Below are positions 34,940 to 44,480 of a DNA stretch of 64,000 bases, piece by piece. The number at the start of each line of letters is the position of its first letter. The first letter of the stretch is position 1. This DNA is from Paraglaciecola sp030730205 (GTDB taxonomy: Bacteria; Pseudomonadota; Gammaproteobacteria; Enterobacterales; Alteromonadaceae), in the NCBI RefSeq assembly GCF_052119645.1, contig NZ_JBGQOM010000003.1, positions 1 through 64,000 on the forward strand. The letters run 5' to 3'. The translations under genes and the position numbers were made by a program. The notes beneath the pieces are model-generated. The model made no database searches, was not told the origin of the DNA, and worked only from the letters and a program-made list of their open reading frames with translations.

Positions 34940-35180
34940 TCAATAAGGTACTTAATTTTAAAATTAAAGGAACTAAACGCTGCAAGAGCATGATCTTATC
35001 ACTGCCCTTGGATATGACCAACTTATCCACTTCCTTTAAACTATTGGGAAAGCCACCATCACGGTGAGAAAAAGAGTAATGAGTACTTTCAGTACGCTGC
35101 TCTTCGTCAACTTGATCATAGATGGTAAATTGAAAAGCCAGTCCTACACCTTCAACATCCTTTGATGTTTGCCCCAACAA
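34923..35180 (-). CDS. Short ORF of unknown function upstream of fldB, start unclear
   Basis: 85 codons with sensible codon use, ending inside the first codons of fldB. The only starts are TTG codons at 35180/35177 with no ribosome site and an in-frame stop just upstream, so it may be a 5'-truncated remnant or use an atypical start. No signal peptide or membrane segment; the end (KIMLLQRLVPLILKLSTLL) is an amphipathic helix. No family recognised. Confidence 0.4.
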   Translation of the reverse strand: MLGQTSKDVEGVGLAFQFTIYDQVDEEQRTESTHYSFSHRDGGFPNSLKEVDKLVISKGSDKIMLLQRLVPLILKLSTLLNDNSD

Positions 35181-35261
35181 TTTTTATATAGAAAGAAAAA
35201 ATTAAGCTTTAGCTGCTCTTTATGTGCATTCAAATATTCGTTAAAGTAAGGAGATCCTAAT

Positions 35262-35298
35262 AATACTATAAATAGTATTCTTAACCGTAACCCGTTAC
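35262..35298. promoter_or_regulatory. Two adjacent palindromes upstream of the beta-galactosidase gene
   Basis: AATACTA-TAAA-TAGTATT (35262-35279) and GTAAC-CC-GTTAC (35287-35298), ending 23 bp before the ATG. They are operator-like; a LacI/GalR-type sugar-responsive repressor is a reasonable guess, but no such regulator lies in the window. Confidence 0.4.
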
Positions 35299-35320
35299 CT
35301 GAGAATAGAATGCGACTCCA

Positions 35321-38300
35321 ATGAAAAAAATTCAACTAGGCTTATTACTTTCGGCCGCGCTAACGCTCCTAGCCTGCGGTGAGCAAACACCTCAATTATC
35401 GTCACATGACAAGGCAACTCAACCAATGACTTCAACAACAAATAAGGCTTTACCTGATTGGCAAAATCCGCAAGTGTTTCAAAAAAATAAGCTTGCCCCC
35501 CGCGCGCATTTTTACAGCTTTTTACAAGACCCAGGCCAATTTGTGAGTGAACCGTGGGAACAAGATAATTACTTAAGCCTCAATGGCATGTGGAAATTTA
35601 ATTACGTCACTGCCCCTGACGACAGACCAATCGATTTTTATAAAAATGACTATGACGTATCTGGCTGGAAAGAGCTTAAGGTCCCGTCAAATTGGCAACT
35701 TGAAGGATACGGCGTAGCAAATTATATCAATATGCGGGTGGACTTTACTGACAAACCTGTGGCCGGTGAGGTGCCTAATGATAATAACCCCGTTGGCTCA
35801 TACAAACGCGAGTTTGAGCTTCCTGACAACTGGCAAGACAAGCAGGTATTTGCCTATTTTGGCGCCGTAAAATCCGCTTTTTACGTTTGGGTGAATGGTG
35901 AAAAAGTGGGTTACTCACAGGACTCTAAAAGCCCTGCTGAATTTGACATCACACCCTATGTGCAGGCTGGAAAAAATCAGATTGCCTTAGAAGTATATCG
36001 ATGGTCCGACGGCACTTATCTGGAACTTCAAGACATGTGGCGTTTGAGCGGAATCGAACGTGACGTATATATATATGCAACGCCCAAAGTTCGCTTGGTT
36101 GATTTTCATGCTGATGCAGGATTAACAAACGATTTTGTTGACGGCGACCTGACATTTAACGCCCTTATCAAAAACCACAGCGCTAACACCGCGCAAGGCT
36201 ATCAGTTGAAAGTGGATATAAGTGACGCTACTCATGCTTCGGTGTTAAGTAAAACAATCAATATTGATGCCTTTACTCGCGATCAAGAGCAGCAAGTCAA
36301 TTTTGAACAACGTATTAGTAAAGTAAGCCCATGGAATGCCGAACAGCCTCACCTCTATGGTTTAACACTAACTTTGTTAGATGACCAAGGTGGCACGCAA
36401 CAAGTCGTGCGAACTCGCCTCGGATTTAAACGCAGTGAACTAAAAAATGGCAATGTTCTAATTAATGGCAAACCTGTTTTGTTTAAAGGCGTTAATCGTC
36501 ACGAACACGATGAGCATACAGGCCACGTTATTAGCCGAGAATCAATGCGCCAAGACATGGCCTTACTGAAACAATTTAATATCAATGCAGTGCGAACGTC
36601 TCACTATCCTAATGACCCTTACTGGTATGAACTTGCAGACGAATATGGCATGTATGTGGTTGATGAAGCCAATATTGAATCACATGGTATAGGTGCGTCT
36701 AATCAAGGGCACTCTTACGATCCAAGTAAGCACATGGTCAATATGCCTGAGTGGAAAGCGGCCTACCTATCACGGGTAGAAAATCTGTATGAACGCGATA
36801 AAAACCATCCTTCAGTCGTTATTTGGTCTATTGGAAATGAAAGTGGGGATGGCCCCAATATTGAAGCCTTGTACGACTGGCTTAAAACCAAAACATCGAT
36901 ACCGGTTATGTCTGAACAAGCGCAGACACGCCGCCATACTGATATGTACAGCCAAATGTACGCCAGTATCGATACCCTAAAACACTATGCCTTAACTGAA
37001 TCAGAGTTACCTTATCAGCGCCCTCTGATTTTATGTGAATACGAACACGCCATGGGTAATTCTATGGGAAACCTAGCCGATTACTGGCAATTGATTGAAC
37101 AATACCCGGTGTTGCAAGGCGGCTTTATATGGGACTGGGTTGACCAAACGTTCGCCATGCCAACGCCAGATGGCGGCACTTACAAGGCTTATGGCGGGGA
37201 CATGGAAACCGAAGGCATGTACAACGATGGTAACTTTAGCGCAAATGGAATGATGGCAGCTGACCGTTCGCCTAATCCCCACGCTTTTGAAGTCAGAAAG
37301 GTATATCAGTATATCGATGTATCCGCTGAAGATTTGTCAAAAGGCCAAGTGAACATCATCAATAAACGAGATTTTACGTCTTTGTCGGACGTTTATTTAG
37401 AATGGCGTATTGAGGGGAACGGTGAGCTGATTGAGTCTGGCAAAATTGATACCGTCAACGTCGCGCCTCAGCAGCAAACTATGCTGACATTGCCTTGGAA
37501 GTTTAAAGCCAACCCCAATACCGAGTACTTTGCTATTTTTGTTTGGAAAACGAAACAAGCCACGGTTGCCTTGCCTGCCGGCTTCAGTGTTGCTAGCAGC
37601 CAACTGGCCTTAAAACCCGCAGCGAGAAGTGAATCACCCGCACTCGCTTCTGGCATTATTGACGTGCAAGACAACGAACAACAGCTGCTTATTGCAACAA
37701 CATCCAACAATCATAAAACGTCCATCGCCTTTGACAAAACCTCTGGCTGGTTGAGCCGCTATGATTTAGCCGGTAAAAACATGCTTGTAGCAGCTTTGCG
37801 TCCTGAGTTTTGGCGCGCGCCAACCGATAATGACTTCGGTGAGCAGTTCCCGAAAAAAGCAGAGGTCTGGAAATTAGCAGGTCAACACAGCACCTTAACT
37901 CAATTCAATTGGAAACAACTAAATGACCAACAAATTGAAATAAAAACAGAGCATTACCTTGCTGATGTTGAAAGTCGTTATTTGTCTACTTACCTTGTGT
38001 CAGCGTCTGGCCAAGTTGACGTTGATCATTGGTTTTATGCTGCCCCGCATAAATTTCAGTCAGCCCTGCCACGTATCGGGAACTTAATGCAAATTCCCGG
38101 TGAATTTGACCAAGTTAGCTGGTTTGGTCGTGGGCCTCATGAAAACTACTGGGACAGAAAAACCTCCGCACTAGTGGGTCGATACAGCATGTCGGTTGAC
38201 GAATTGTACTTCCCTTATGTCAGACCTCAGGAGAATGGCTATCGCAGCGACGTGCGTGAAGTCAGTTTTACCAACAAAGATGGACAAGGTTTGCAAGTCA

Positions 38301-38548
38301 CAGGTCTTCCGATGATTGGTTTTGGCGCGCAGTTTTATGATGTACACGATTACGACCAATTTGACAAAAAAGGGCTTCATCCGCATGATTTGCCCAAAAA
38401 AGAGCATATCTTTATCAATATCGATTACAAACAACGAGGTATAGCGGGCACAGATTCTTGGGGCTCTTCCCCTCTTTATCAGTACACCTTACCTTGGCGC
38501 GATTATCGTTATGGATTCAGCATCAAACCCATTTATACCAATAAGTAA
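35321..38548 (+). CDS. GH2 beta-galactosidase with lipoprotein signal
   Basis: 1075 residues with full LacZ-like architecture: sugar-binding domain (about 60-230), immunoglobulin-like domain, TIM barrel (about 355-650), and C-terminal domains including the small-chain beta-sandwich (about 800-1070). The acid/base Glu is in GNESGDG (about 506) and the nucleophile Glu in LCEYEHAMGNS (about 573). Unlike cytoplasmic LacZ it starts with a lipoprotein signal (lipobox LLAC, Cys about 19) plus a Ser/Thr-rich linker, so it is membrane-anchored outside the cytoplasm. It probably trims beta-galactosides from marine polysaccharides. Palindromic operators precede it. Confidence 0.94.
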   Translation: MKKIQLGLLLSAALTLLACGEQTPQLSSHDKATQPMTSTTNKALPDWQNPQVFQKNKLAPRAHFYSFLQDPGQFVSEPWEQDNYLSLNGMWKFNYVTAPDDRPIDFYKNDYDVSGWKELKVPSNWQLEGYGVANYINMRVDFTDKPVAGEVPNDNNPVGSYKREFELPDNWQDKQVFAYFGAVKSAFYVWVNGEKVGYSQDSKSPAEFDITPYVQAGKNQIALEVYRWSDGTYLELQDMWRLSGIERDVYIYATPKVRLVDFHADAGLTNDFVDGDLTFNALIKNHSANTAQGYQLKVDISDATHASVLSKTINIDAFTRDQEQQVNFEQRISKVSPWNAEQPHLYGLTLTLLDDQGGTQQVVRTRLGFKRSELKNGNVLINGKPVLFKGVNRHEHDEHTGHVISRESMRQDMALLKQFNINAVRTSHYPNDPYWYELADEYGMYVVDEANIESHGIGASNQGHSYDPSKHMVNMPEWKAAYLSRVENLYERDKNHPSVVIWSIGNESGDGPNIEALYDWLKTKTSIPVMSEQAQTRRHTDMYSQMYASIDTLKHYALTESELPYQRPLILCEYEHAMGNSMGNLADYWQLIEQYPVLQGGFIWDWVDQTFAMPTPDGGTYKAYGGDMETEGMYNDGNFSANGMMAADRSPNPHAFEVRKVYQYIDVSAEDLSKGQVNIINKRDFTSLSDVYLEWRIEGNGELIESGKIDTVNVAPQQQTMLTLPWKFKANPNTEYFAIFVWKTKQATVALPAGFSVASSQLALKPAARSESPALASGIIDVQDNEQQLLIATTSNNHKTSIAFDKTSGWLSRYDLAGKNMLVAALRPEFWRAPTDNDFGEQFPKKAEVWKLAGQHSTLTQFNWKQLNDQQIEIKTEHYLADVESRYLSTYLVSASGQVDVDHWFYAAPHKFQSALPRIGNLMQIPGEFDQVSWFGRGPHENYWDRKTSALVGRYSMSVDELYFPYVRPQENGYRSDVREVSFTNKDGQGLQVTGLPMIGFGAQFYDVHDYDQFDKKGLHPHDLPKKEHIFINIDYKQRGIAGTDSWGSSPLYQYTLPWRDYRYGFSIKPIYTNK

Positions 38549-38556
38549 CTGATAGG

Positions 38557-38595
38557 CTGATACGAAAGAGGCATGCCCTTTCGTATCAGTTTTTT
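38557..38595 (+). terminator. Terminator of the beta-galactosidase gene
   Basis: Twelve-bp stem CTGATACGAAAG/CTTTCGTATCAG with a 9-nt loop and a T-run, 8 bp after the stop. Confidence 0.9.
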
Positions 38596-38816
38596 ATGTT
38601 AAACGTTTCCTTGCGGTCAAGGTACTTTCATGGCCCCTTCATTGCTACCGTGATTTAATTGAATATTTCACTTTCTAAGCTATAGACCTGCTGGAAAATG
38701 GCTTTTAATATGAGTTGACTCAGATGCGCTCAACAAGAATTTCTGTTCTGTTGGTTAGCCATCACCACCATTTCTGCACACTCTGCAGTTGAAAACGCTC
38801 GATTATTATTAGGAAG

Positions 38817-39947
38817 ATGATGAAATTTATCGTAACGACGCTTTTAGCAAGCGTACTGCTTAGTTCGTGTTCACCGGCTAAGGTGGAAGCTCCCGTTGCC
38901 AAACAAGCTGCCGTTTTTCCCGTATATGGTCAGTGGATTACTGAGCCTGATGGTAGTGTCATGCTCGATTCTCAACCCTCAGGCTTGGTCAATTGGCGTC
39001 AGCAATTAATGATACTCAGTGACAGAAGCGCGTTAGAACAACATCGTTTGCGTCTGAGAACGATTGAGCCAAACACGGCGCAAATGCCTGATAGTGGTAT
39101 AAAATTGCGATTGGCTGATGAGGTCAAAGCAAATTGTTTTGCCGGATATGTGAGCCGTAACCCCGATTTAGAATCCCTAGTAGTTGATCCCGATGACGAC
39201 ACTATTTTGTACATGGTGACTGAAGATGCCACGTATGACGACGAGTTAAGCGCACAATGCCGTGATACGTTTCAGCAGACAGACACAAGCCAGTATCCTT
39301 TTTTGCTCGTTCGCATTGCCCTCCAAGACAACAGCAGCGCTTTGATAACGCATATTCGCCCGCTGCAATTTACTGATGAAATGCAAGTGGGCAACACGCC
39401 AAATGATGGTATCGAAGCCATGGCTTTTGGGAAAAACCGCACGTTATATTTAGGACTTGAACGAGACAGTCACAAACAAGCGCGGATTTTCTCTTTGAAC
39501 ATGCCAAGTCATTTTTGGCAGAGTACTGACTTTGCCGGTGTTGACGATCCACAACTTAAATTACCCAAGTTTGATAAGGGTAATCACCCCATTAACGGCA
39601 TGGATTATTATCAAACAACTGAGGGCCAAGATTTTCTGATTGCTTCAGCTCGCAATGATTCTAAATTATGGCTCATCGACTTAAGTGGTAGCAAAGAAAC
39701 CCGTATTCTCCCCCTTGAATTTTATGCGCAACTTACGTCTTCGACTGATAACTGCCAAGATTGGGAAAAGATGGACAATGCCTCGATAGAGGGAGTGGCC
39801 GTAATCGGACAAACTATATGGATGGTCAACGACCCTTGGAAAGAGGCCTATCCTAAAAATATCTTGTGCTTACAAAACAAAGAGAATTACCAGAATTTTT
39901 CGCCACTGCTGTTTAGATTACCCATCCAAGCTCATTGGTTTGAATAG
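38817..39947 (+). CDS. Putative lipoprotein, beta-propeller-like
   Basis: 376 residues; lipobox LSSC (Cys at about 18). The body has repeated strand-rich units (GIEAMAFGKNRTLYLGLERD, IEGVAVIGQTIWMVND) reminiscent of the esterase-like-activity-of-phytase or SdiA-regulated propeller families. AGGAAG abuts the first of two adjacent ATGs, so the second (38820) is equally likely. It stands alone after the beta-galactosidase terminator, converging on msrA. Exact function unknown. Confidence 0.65.
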   Translation: MMKFIVTTLLASVLLSSCSPAKVEAPVAKQAAVFPVYGQWITEPDGSVMLDSQPSGLVNWRQQLMILSDRSALEQHRLRLRTIEPNTAQMPDSGIKLRLADEVKANCFAGYVSRNPDLESLVVDPDDDTILYMVTEDATYDDELSAQCRDTFQQTDTSQYPFLLVRIALQDNSSALITHIRPLQFTDEMQVGNTPNDGIEAMAFGKNRTLYLGLERDSHKQARIFSLNMPSHFWQSTDFAGVDDPQLKLPKFDKGNHPINGMDYYQTTEGQDFLIASARNDSKLWLIDLSGSKETRILPLEFYAQLTSSTDNCQDWEKMDNASIEGVAVIGQTIWMVNDPWKEAYPKNILCLQNKENYQNFSPLLFRLPIQAHWFE

Positions 39948-39975
39948 GCAAGACTGAGGGGCTCACCTATGCGTA

Positions 39976-40005
39976 TTGCTGCTTGATTATGGAGTCAAGC
40001 AGCAA
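39976..40005. terminator. Hairpin between convergent lipoprotein and msrA genes
   Basis: An 11-bp perfect stem TTGCTGCTTGA/TCAAGCAGCAA with an 8-nt loop between the two gene ends. No clear T-run follows on either strand, so it may be a weak or Rho-assisted terminator. Confidence 0.5.
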
Positions 40006-40009
40006 GCTA

Positions 40010-40555
40010 TCATTCTGCGCTTTTTAGTAAACTGGCAAATTTTTTCTTAAATTTGGCTAATTTAGGTGCCACGACCATGTTGCAATATTGGTTTTGTGGA
40101 TTATTAGTAAAATAATCTTGATGATAATCTTCAGCTTGGTAATAGGTTTTCAGCTCAGTAATTTCAGTGACCACGGGATTAGACCAGATCTCTTCTAACT
40201 CGATTTCATCGATGATCTGCTCTGCCGTTTTCTTTTGTTCAGCATCATGATAAAAAATTTCACTGCGGTATTGCGTACCCACATCATTACCCTGACGATT
40301 CATTTGCGTGGGATTATGCAGGGCAAAGAACACTTCTAAAATATCTCGATAGCTAATTTTGTCTGCATCAAAATTCACTCTCACCACTTCGGCGTGGCCC
40401 GTTGTACCCTCACACACCTCTTCATAGGTAGGATCGACTTTATGACCACCTGCGTAGCCAGAAAACGCAGACTCTACCCCTTCAACACTATTGAAGGCTG
40501 ATTCTATACACCAAAAACAGCCACCGGCTAAGGTTGCATGTTGAATATTTGCCAT
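40010..40555 (-). CDS. msrA: Peptide-methionine (S)-S-oxide reductase MsrA
   Basis: 181 residues. Repairs oxidised methionine. The active-site motif GGCFWCIES is at residues 12-20, with the family blocks SGYAGG, GHAEVV and PTQMNRQGNDVGTQYRS. No export signal, so cytoplasmic. AAGGAAACATT precedes the ATG. It is not fused to MsrB. Confidence 0.96.
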   Translation of the reverse strand: MANIQHATLAGGCFWCIESAFNSVEGVESAFSGYAGGHKVDPTYEEVCEGTTGHAEVVRVNFDADKISYRDILEVFFALHNPTQMNRQGNDVGTQYRSEIFYHDAEQKKTAEQIIDEIELEEIWSNPVVTEITELKTYYQAEDYHQDYFTNNPQNQYCNMVVAPKLAKFKKKFASLLKSAE

Positions 40556-40864
40556 AATGTTTCCTTAAAAAATGACTACTGACGCAATGTAGTTACGCGG
40601 TCTCGATACATCAAGACCAGCATAAACAAAAATTTATCCTACTACTGTTGAATCCAAAAGTGCACAATCAACGAGATAGTTAAGACCTATTATAACCCTA
40701 GACTCATTCGGTTTAAGATAGGCTTGTGAAAATTTTAAAACGTTTCGAATAGCCATGACCTAGTCACCAATCTTAGCCACAGTGTTTTTTTTAAATAACT
40801 AATCTAATTTGAGCTTAGCGCGTAAACACCAGTAGAACTAATAGCAGTTAAGTGACCCCAGCAA
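40556..40864. other. Intergenic region between divergent msrA and the DCC gene
   Basis: 309 bp, AT-rich, with no supported ORF, RNA gene or hairpin. It holds the divergent promoters, but I cannot assign -35/-10 pairs with confidence. Confidence 0.4.
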
Positions 40865-41287
40865 ATGAATACTCAATTAACCGTGTTTTACGATGGCTAT
40901 TGTCCACTTTGTATGGCAGAAATGAACAAGTTAAAGCAGCTCGATAAACACGCTACCCTCGGATTTGTGGATATTCAAACGCCGGCCTTTGCCCGTGACT
41001 ATCCCCATTTAAGCTGGTCAGCCTTGAACGCTCGGATTCATGCGCAGTTGCCGGATGGCAGTTTAATTAGCGGCTTAGATGTGACCTATCTAGCGTGGAA
41101 ATTAGTTGGTAAAGGTTGGATTTATGCGCCACTGCGCTGGCCTGTAATTCGATGGTTTGCAGATAAGGCTTATTTGGTATTTGCTAAACACCGCTACACT
41201 CTGTCTTTCTGGTTAACTGGCAAACGACGATCTGTCGCTGCCAATGACTGTGAAGTGTGCCGACCAAACAAGGAGGAGAGACCGTGA
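40865..41287 (+). CDS. DCC (DUF393) thiol-disulfide oxidoreductase-like protein
   Basis: 140 residues. Starts with FYDGYCPLCMAEM, the DxxCxxC motif of DUF393, a thioredoxin-like family of unknown substrate. A hydrophobic centre (YLAWKLVGKGWIYAPLRWPVIRWFADKAYLVF) is typical. Two more cysteines occur near the end (DCEVCRP). It overlaps the SDR gene that follows (GTGA), so they form a two-gene operon. Confidence 0.9.
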   Translation: MNTQLTVFYDGYCPLCMAEMNKLKQLDKHATLGFVDIQTPAFARDYPHLSWSALNARIHAQLPDGSLISGLDVTYLAWKLVGKGWIYAPLRWPVIRWFADKAYLVFAKHRYTLSFWLTGKRRSVAANDCEVCRPNKEERP

Positions 41288-42027
41288 ATATCCAACACAA
41301 AGCTTTGGTCATCGGTGCCTCAGGGGGAATTGGTGAAGCAATATTGGGTGAACTTGTAAAAGCCCAAAAACACTCTGAAGTGCACGGTATCTCTCGCTCT
41401 TTACCAGCGAACCTTATTGAAGAGGTAAACTACCACGGCATCGCTGAGCACAATGAAACCAGCATTAGCGCATGCTGCCACAAGCTAGCTCAATTAGGCG
41501 GCCTCTTTTCTACGGTTGTGTGCTGCATTGGCACCTTGCATGACAAAACCGTTTCTGGGGTGAACATTCAGCCGGAAAAACGCTTAGAGGACGTACATGC
41601 TGAGCAATTGCACCATTACTTCCACGTTAACACAATTATCCCCGCGCTTTGGTTAAAAGCACTTGAGCCCCTTGTGAAAGGTCAACATCAAGCCAAAGTC
41701 ATATTTTTAACGGCAAGAGTAGGCAGTATCAGCGACAACCGCCTTGGAGGTTGGTATGGCTATCGCGCCTCAAAAGCAGCCTTAAATATGTTGATTAAAA
41801 GTGCTCAAATTGAGCTGCAACGACGTGCAAAAAACGTGACCTTAGTGAGTTATCACCCAGGAACAGTAGATACCTCATTATCTAAGCCCTTTCAGTCAAA
41901 TGTTAAAGCTGAAAAACTCTTCAGTGCACACTTTACCGCTCAGCAATTATTGTCTCAACTTGATGATTTGCATGCACAAGATGGCCCTTACTACCTTGAT
42001 TGGCAAGGAAAAACGATACCTTGGTAG
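41284..42027 (+). CDS. Short-chain dehydrogenase/reductase, CsgA/C-factor-like
   Basis: 247 residues from a GTG start preceded by AAGGAGGAG; the GTG overlaps the DCC stop (GTGA). Rossmann motif VIGASGGIG at the N-terminus, catalytic YGYRASKAAL (YxxxK) near residue 155. Pattern and length fit the C-factor-type SDR group. Substrate unknown. Linked to the DCC gene. Confidence 0.88.
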   Translation: MNIQHKALVIGASGGIGEAILGELVKAQKHSEVHGISRSLPANLIEEVNYHGIAEHNETSISACCHKLAQLGGLFSTVVCCIGTLHDKTVSGVNIQPEKRLEDVHAEQLHHYFHVNTIIPALWLKALEPLVKGQHQAKVIFLTARVGSISDNRLGGWYGYRASKAALNMLIKSAQIELQRRAKNVTLVSYHPGTVDTSLSKPFQSNVKAEKLFSAHFTAQQLLSQLDDLHAQDGPYYLDWQGKTIPW

Positions 42028-42139
42028 GCCTGTAAAGTTTTTTTGCTATTTTTTTTAAACGCGATTACTGAAGCAAAAGACTTTTTTATTGGGTGCTGTT
42101 AACATCAGCGCCAACTACAATAATAATACAGGTAATTAC

Positions 42140-43561
42140 ATGGGCGCTTCTCGCGAACAATTTGGCTCTCGCCTCGGATTTATTTTAGCTGCTGCAGGCT
42201 CAGCAGTGGGTATTGGAAATCTCGTTGGATTTCCCGTTGGTGCCGCCAAAAATGGTGGTGGTGCATTTCTAGTAATGTATGCCCTATTTGTATTTTTTAT
42301 TTGTTTACCTGTGATGATCGCCGAAATGACCACTGGCCGCGCGAGCCAAAAAGATCCTCTTGGTGCCTACACTGCATTATCTAATGCAAGCCCCGGTTGG
42401 CGCTTAGCAGGTTGGTTATCCATTATAACGCCCTTCATGATTGCTGTGTTCTATCTAGTTATTACCGTGTGGATATTTGGCTACTTGGTTGAGTCCGTTC
42501 TAGGTAATTTAGATGTGCTGGCCCAAGCCGACACATTCGGCGCGTTTATTTCTGGCAATAGTTTATTTGCTTACATGGCAGGTGTATTGGCGCTGGTGTA
42601 TTTAATTTTACAAGGGGGCGTAAAAGAAGGTATCGAAAAAGCAGCAAAAATTTTAATGCCTGCCTTATTTTTCATGCTGTTGGTGCTGGTTGTATTTGTC
42701 CTGACTCGCGACAACGCCTTTGCGGGGGTTGAATATTATCTTGTTCCGGATTTCGATAAAATCAATGCTGGAGTGGTAAACGGCGCGTTGTCACAAGCCT
42801 TTTTCTCTTTGTCTTTGGGTATGGGGATTATGGTCACTTATGGTAGCTATATTGATAAAAAAGCCAATTTACCCACTTCTGCTAAGCTGGTTGCATTGAC
42901 GGATACCGCCGTTGCCTTTGCTGCCGGTTTAATGATTTTACCTGCTATTTTTTCGTTTAATCCTAATGTAAACCCAGATGAACTAAGCGAATCGTCTATC
43001 TCGATGATTTTCTCTTATTTGCCACAAATCTTCTTAGAACTGCAAAATTCATTAGGTTATGTAGGCGCAAGCATCGTCGCTAGCTTATTCTTTTTATTGG
43101 TCTTTTTTGCTGCAATTACCTCTTTAGTTTCAATCTTTGAAGTGCCTGTAGCGTCCCTTATGAGTGAGAAAAACTACAGTCGAAAAGGGTCATTATTATT
43201 ATGTGGCGCGCTACTGGTGATATTCTCTTTGATGTGCGCATTTTCTTTCGGCTTTTTTGACTTTTTCTCTAACTTTATGCATTACGCCGGCTCATCTAAG
43301 TCATTTTTTGATTTAGTTTATGATGTGTTTTACGACACTATCTTGCCCTTAAACGGTTTGTTGATTTGTTTATTTGTGCGCTATCGCTGGAAGAAAAAAG
43401 GATTTAATGAAGAACTTGAACAAGGTGCGCCAAGCTTCAAAGGCAGCCTGTTAGAACGTTATATTAACTTCTCTGTTGGCACCTTTATTCCATTCATTTT
43501 ATTTGTCATTTTTATCAATACGGTGGCGCTGAAATTTTTTGGTACCGCGCTAATTGGTTAA
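42140..43561 (+). CDS. Sodium-dependent transporter of the SNF (NSS) family
   Basis: 473 residues from MGASREQFG (a frame extends to a TTG upstream). Eleven to twelve membrane helices; the first holds the sodium-site signature FILAAAGSAVGIGNLVGFP followed by NGGGAFL. Bacterial members couple sodium to amino-acid or amine uptake (LeuT, MhsT, TnaT); specificity cannot be read here. Single gene. Confidence 0.92.
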   Translation: MGASREQFGSRLGFILAAAGSAVGIGNLVGFPVGAAKNGGGAFLVMYALFVFFICLPVMIAEMTTGRASQKDPLGAYTALSNASPGWRLAGWLSIITPFMIAVFYLVITVWIFGYLVESVLGNLDVLAQADTFGAFISGNSLFAYMAGVLALVYLILQGGVKEGIEKAAKILMPALFFMLLVLVVFVLTRDNAFAGVEYYLVPDFDKINAGVVNGALSQAFFSLSLGMGIMVTYGSYIDKKANLPTSAKLVALTDTAVAFAAGLMILPAIFSFNPNVNPDELSESSISMIFSYLPQIFLELQNSLGYVGASIVASLFFLLVFFAAITSLVSIFEVPVASLMSEKNYSRKGSLLLCGALLVIFSLMCAFSFGFFDFFSNFMHYAGSSKSFFDLVYDVFYDTILPLNGLLICLFVRYRWKKKGFNEELEQGAPSFKGSLLERYINFSVGTFIPFILFVIFINTVALKFFGTALIG

Positions 43562-43573
43562 GCACTCAACATA

Positions 43574-43615
43574 ACAAACAACAAGGCCAAGCTTTTGCTT
43601 GGCCTTGTTGTTTGT
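43574..43615. terminator. Very long perfect hairpin between convergent genes
   Basis: A 19-bp perfect stem (left arm ACAAACAACAAGGCCAAGC) with a 4-nt TTTT loop, 12 bp after the transporter stop and 15 bp from the end of the converging SDR gene. A terminator for both directions is likely, as the arm ends are T/A rich. Confidence 0.8.
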
Positions 43616-43630
43616 ACCTGAGCAAAATCC

Positions 43631-44446
43631 CTAATTAAGCATGTCGTAAGGGCTGGGATAGTTGAGCACGATCCCTAGGGTTTGACAGGTCCAGCTTGCG
43701 TTAATTTGTTTTCCAGTTGAAGGGTGCAACTCTTCGATAAATTCGGGCAAAGGCAATGCAAGTTTAGCGCATGCCCAGTGATAGTAATCACGGCGACTAG
43801 GGTGATCATGAGCACATAAGTGGTAAATATGCCCATAAGCCTCATTACGAATGATACTTTCAATAGCTTGGATGACATCTTGTTGATGAACCAAATTAAC
43901 ATGTTGCGAACCAAGAGCAATATCATGACGACCCGCTAAGTACTTAGCGGGATGCCGGTCTTGGCCTACCAGTCCGGCTAACCTGAGTATGCAGGCCTGC
44001 TGCGCAAACTCGGCCACTACATGTTGCTCGATAATCTTATGGGCCTTGGCTGACTCAGTGACTGGCGCTATACAACTCCGCTCATTGAGCTCACCTTCTA
44101 ACTCGCCATAAACTGCGGTTGTACTGATAAAAATAAGCTTACTCACTCCTTGTAGGCGAGCTTGAGTAATGAGCTGGCAGATGTTTTTAATATATGATGC
44201 TGCTTGAATTTGTCGACCACCCGGAGGCAAGTTAACGATAAGCAAAGAAGATTGAACAATTAACGAAAAGCCGTCACTTTGACATGCATCACCTAAGTGA
44301 TAGATAAGCCCTTGAAAACCTTGCTGCTGAAAAACAAAGCGCTTCTCTTCAGAACGAGTTGTGGCCACAATACTGTGACCACATTGATATAATTGTTGAG
44401 CAAGAGGTTGGCCTAACCAACCGCAACCCACGATAGATATTTGCAT
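43631..44446 (-). CDS. NAD(P)-binding SDR, YeeZ-like
   Basis: 271 residues. Starts with the Rossmann motif ISIVGCGWLGQPLA, then FISTTAVYGELEGELNE and YHLCAHDHPSRRDYY. This is the extended/atypical SDR group of E. coli YeeZ, which resembles NAD-dependent epimerases but with no known reaction. It follows the YggN-like gene by 34 bp on the same strand. Confidence 0.85.
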   Translation of the reverse strand: MQISIVGCGWLGQPLAQQLYQCGHSIVATTRSEEKRFVFQQQGFQGLIYHLGDACQSDGFSLIVQSSLLIVNLPPGGRQIQAASYIKNICQLITQARLQGVSKLIFISTTAVYGELEGELNERSCIAPVTESAKAHKIIEQHVVAEFAQQACILRLAGLVGQDRHPAKYLAGRHDIALGSQHVNLVHQQDVIQAIESIIRNEAYGHIYHLCAHDHPSRRDYYHWACAKLALPLPEFIEELHPSTGKQINASWTCQTLGIVLNYPSPYDMLN

Positions 44447-44480
44447 GACATAATGACTTAGACCCTAAAGCCCTAAATTA

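Noticed and set aside
35144..35335. 63-codon minus-strand ORF across the beta-galactosidase promoter
   Set aside because: Aromatic-rich, crosses the operator region and the start of the lipoprotein gene; no ribosome site.
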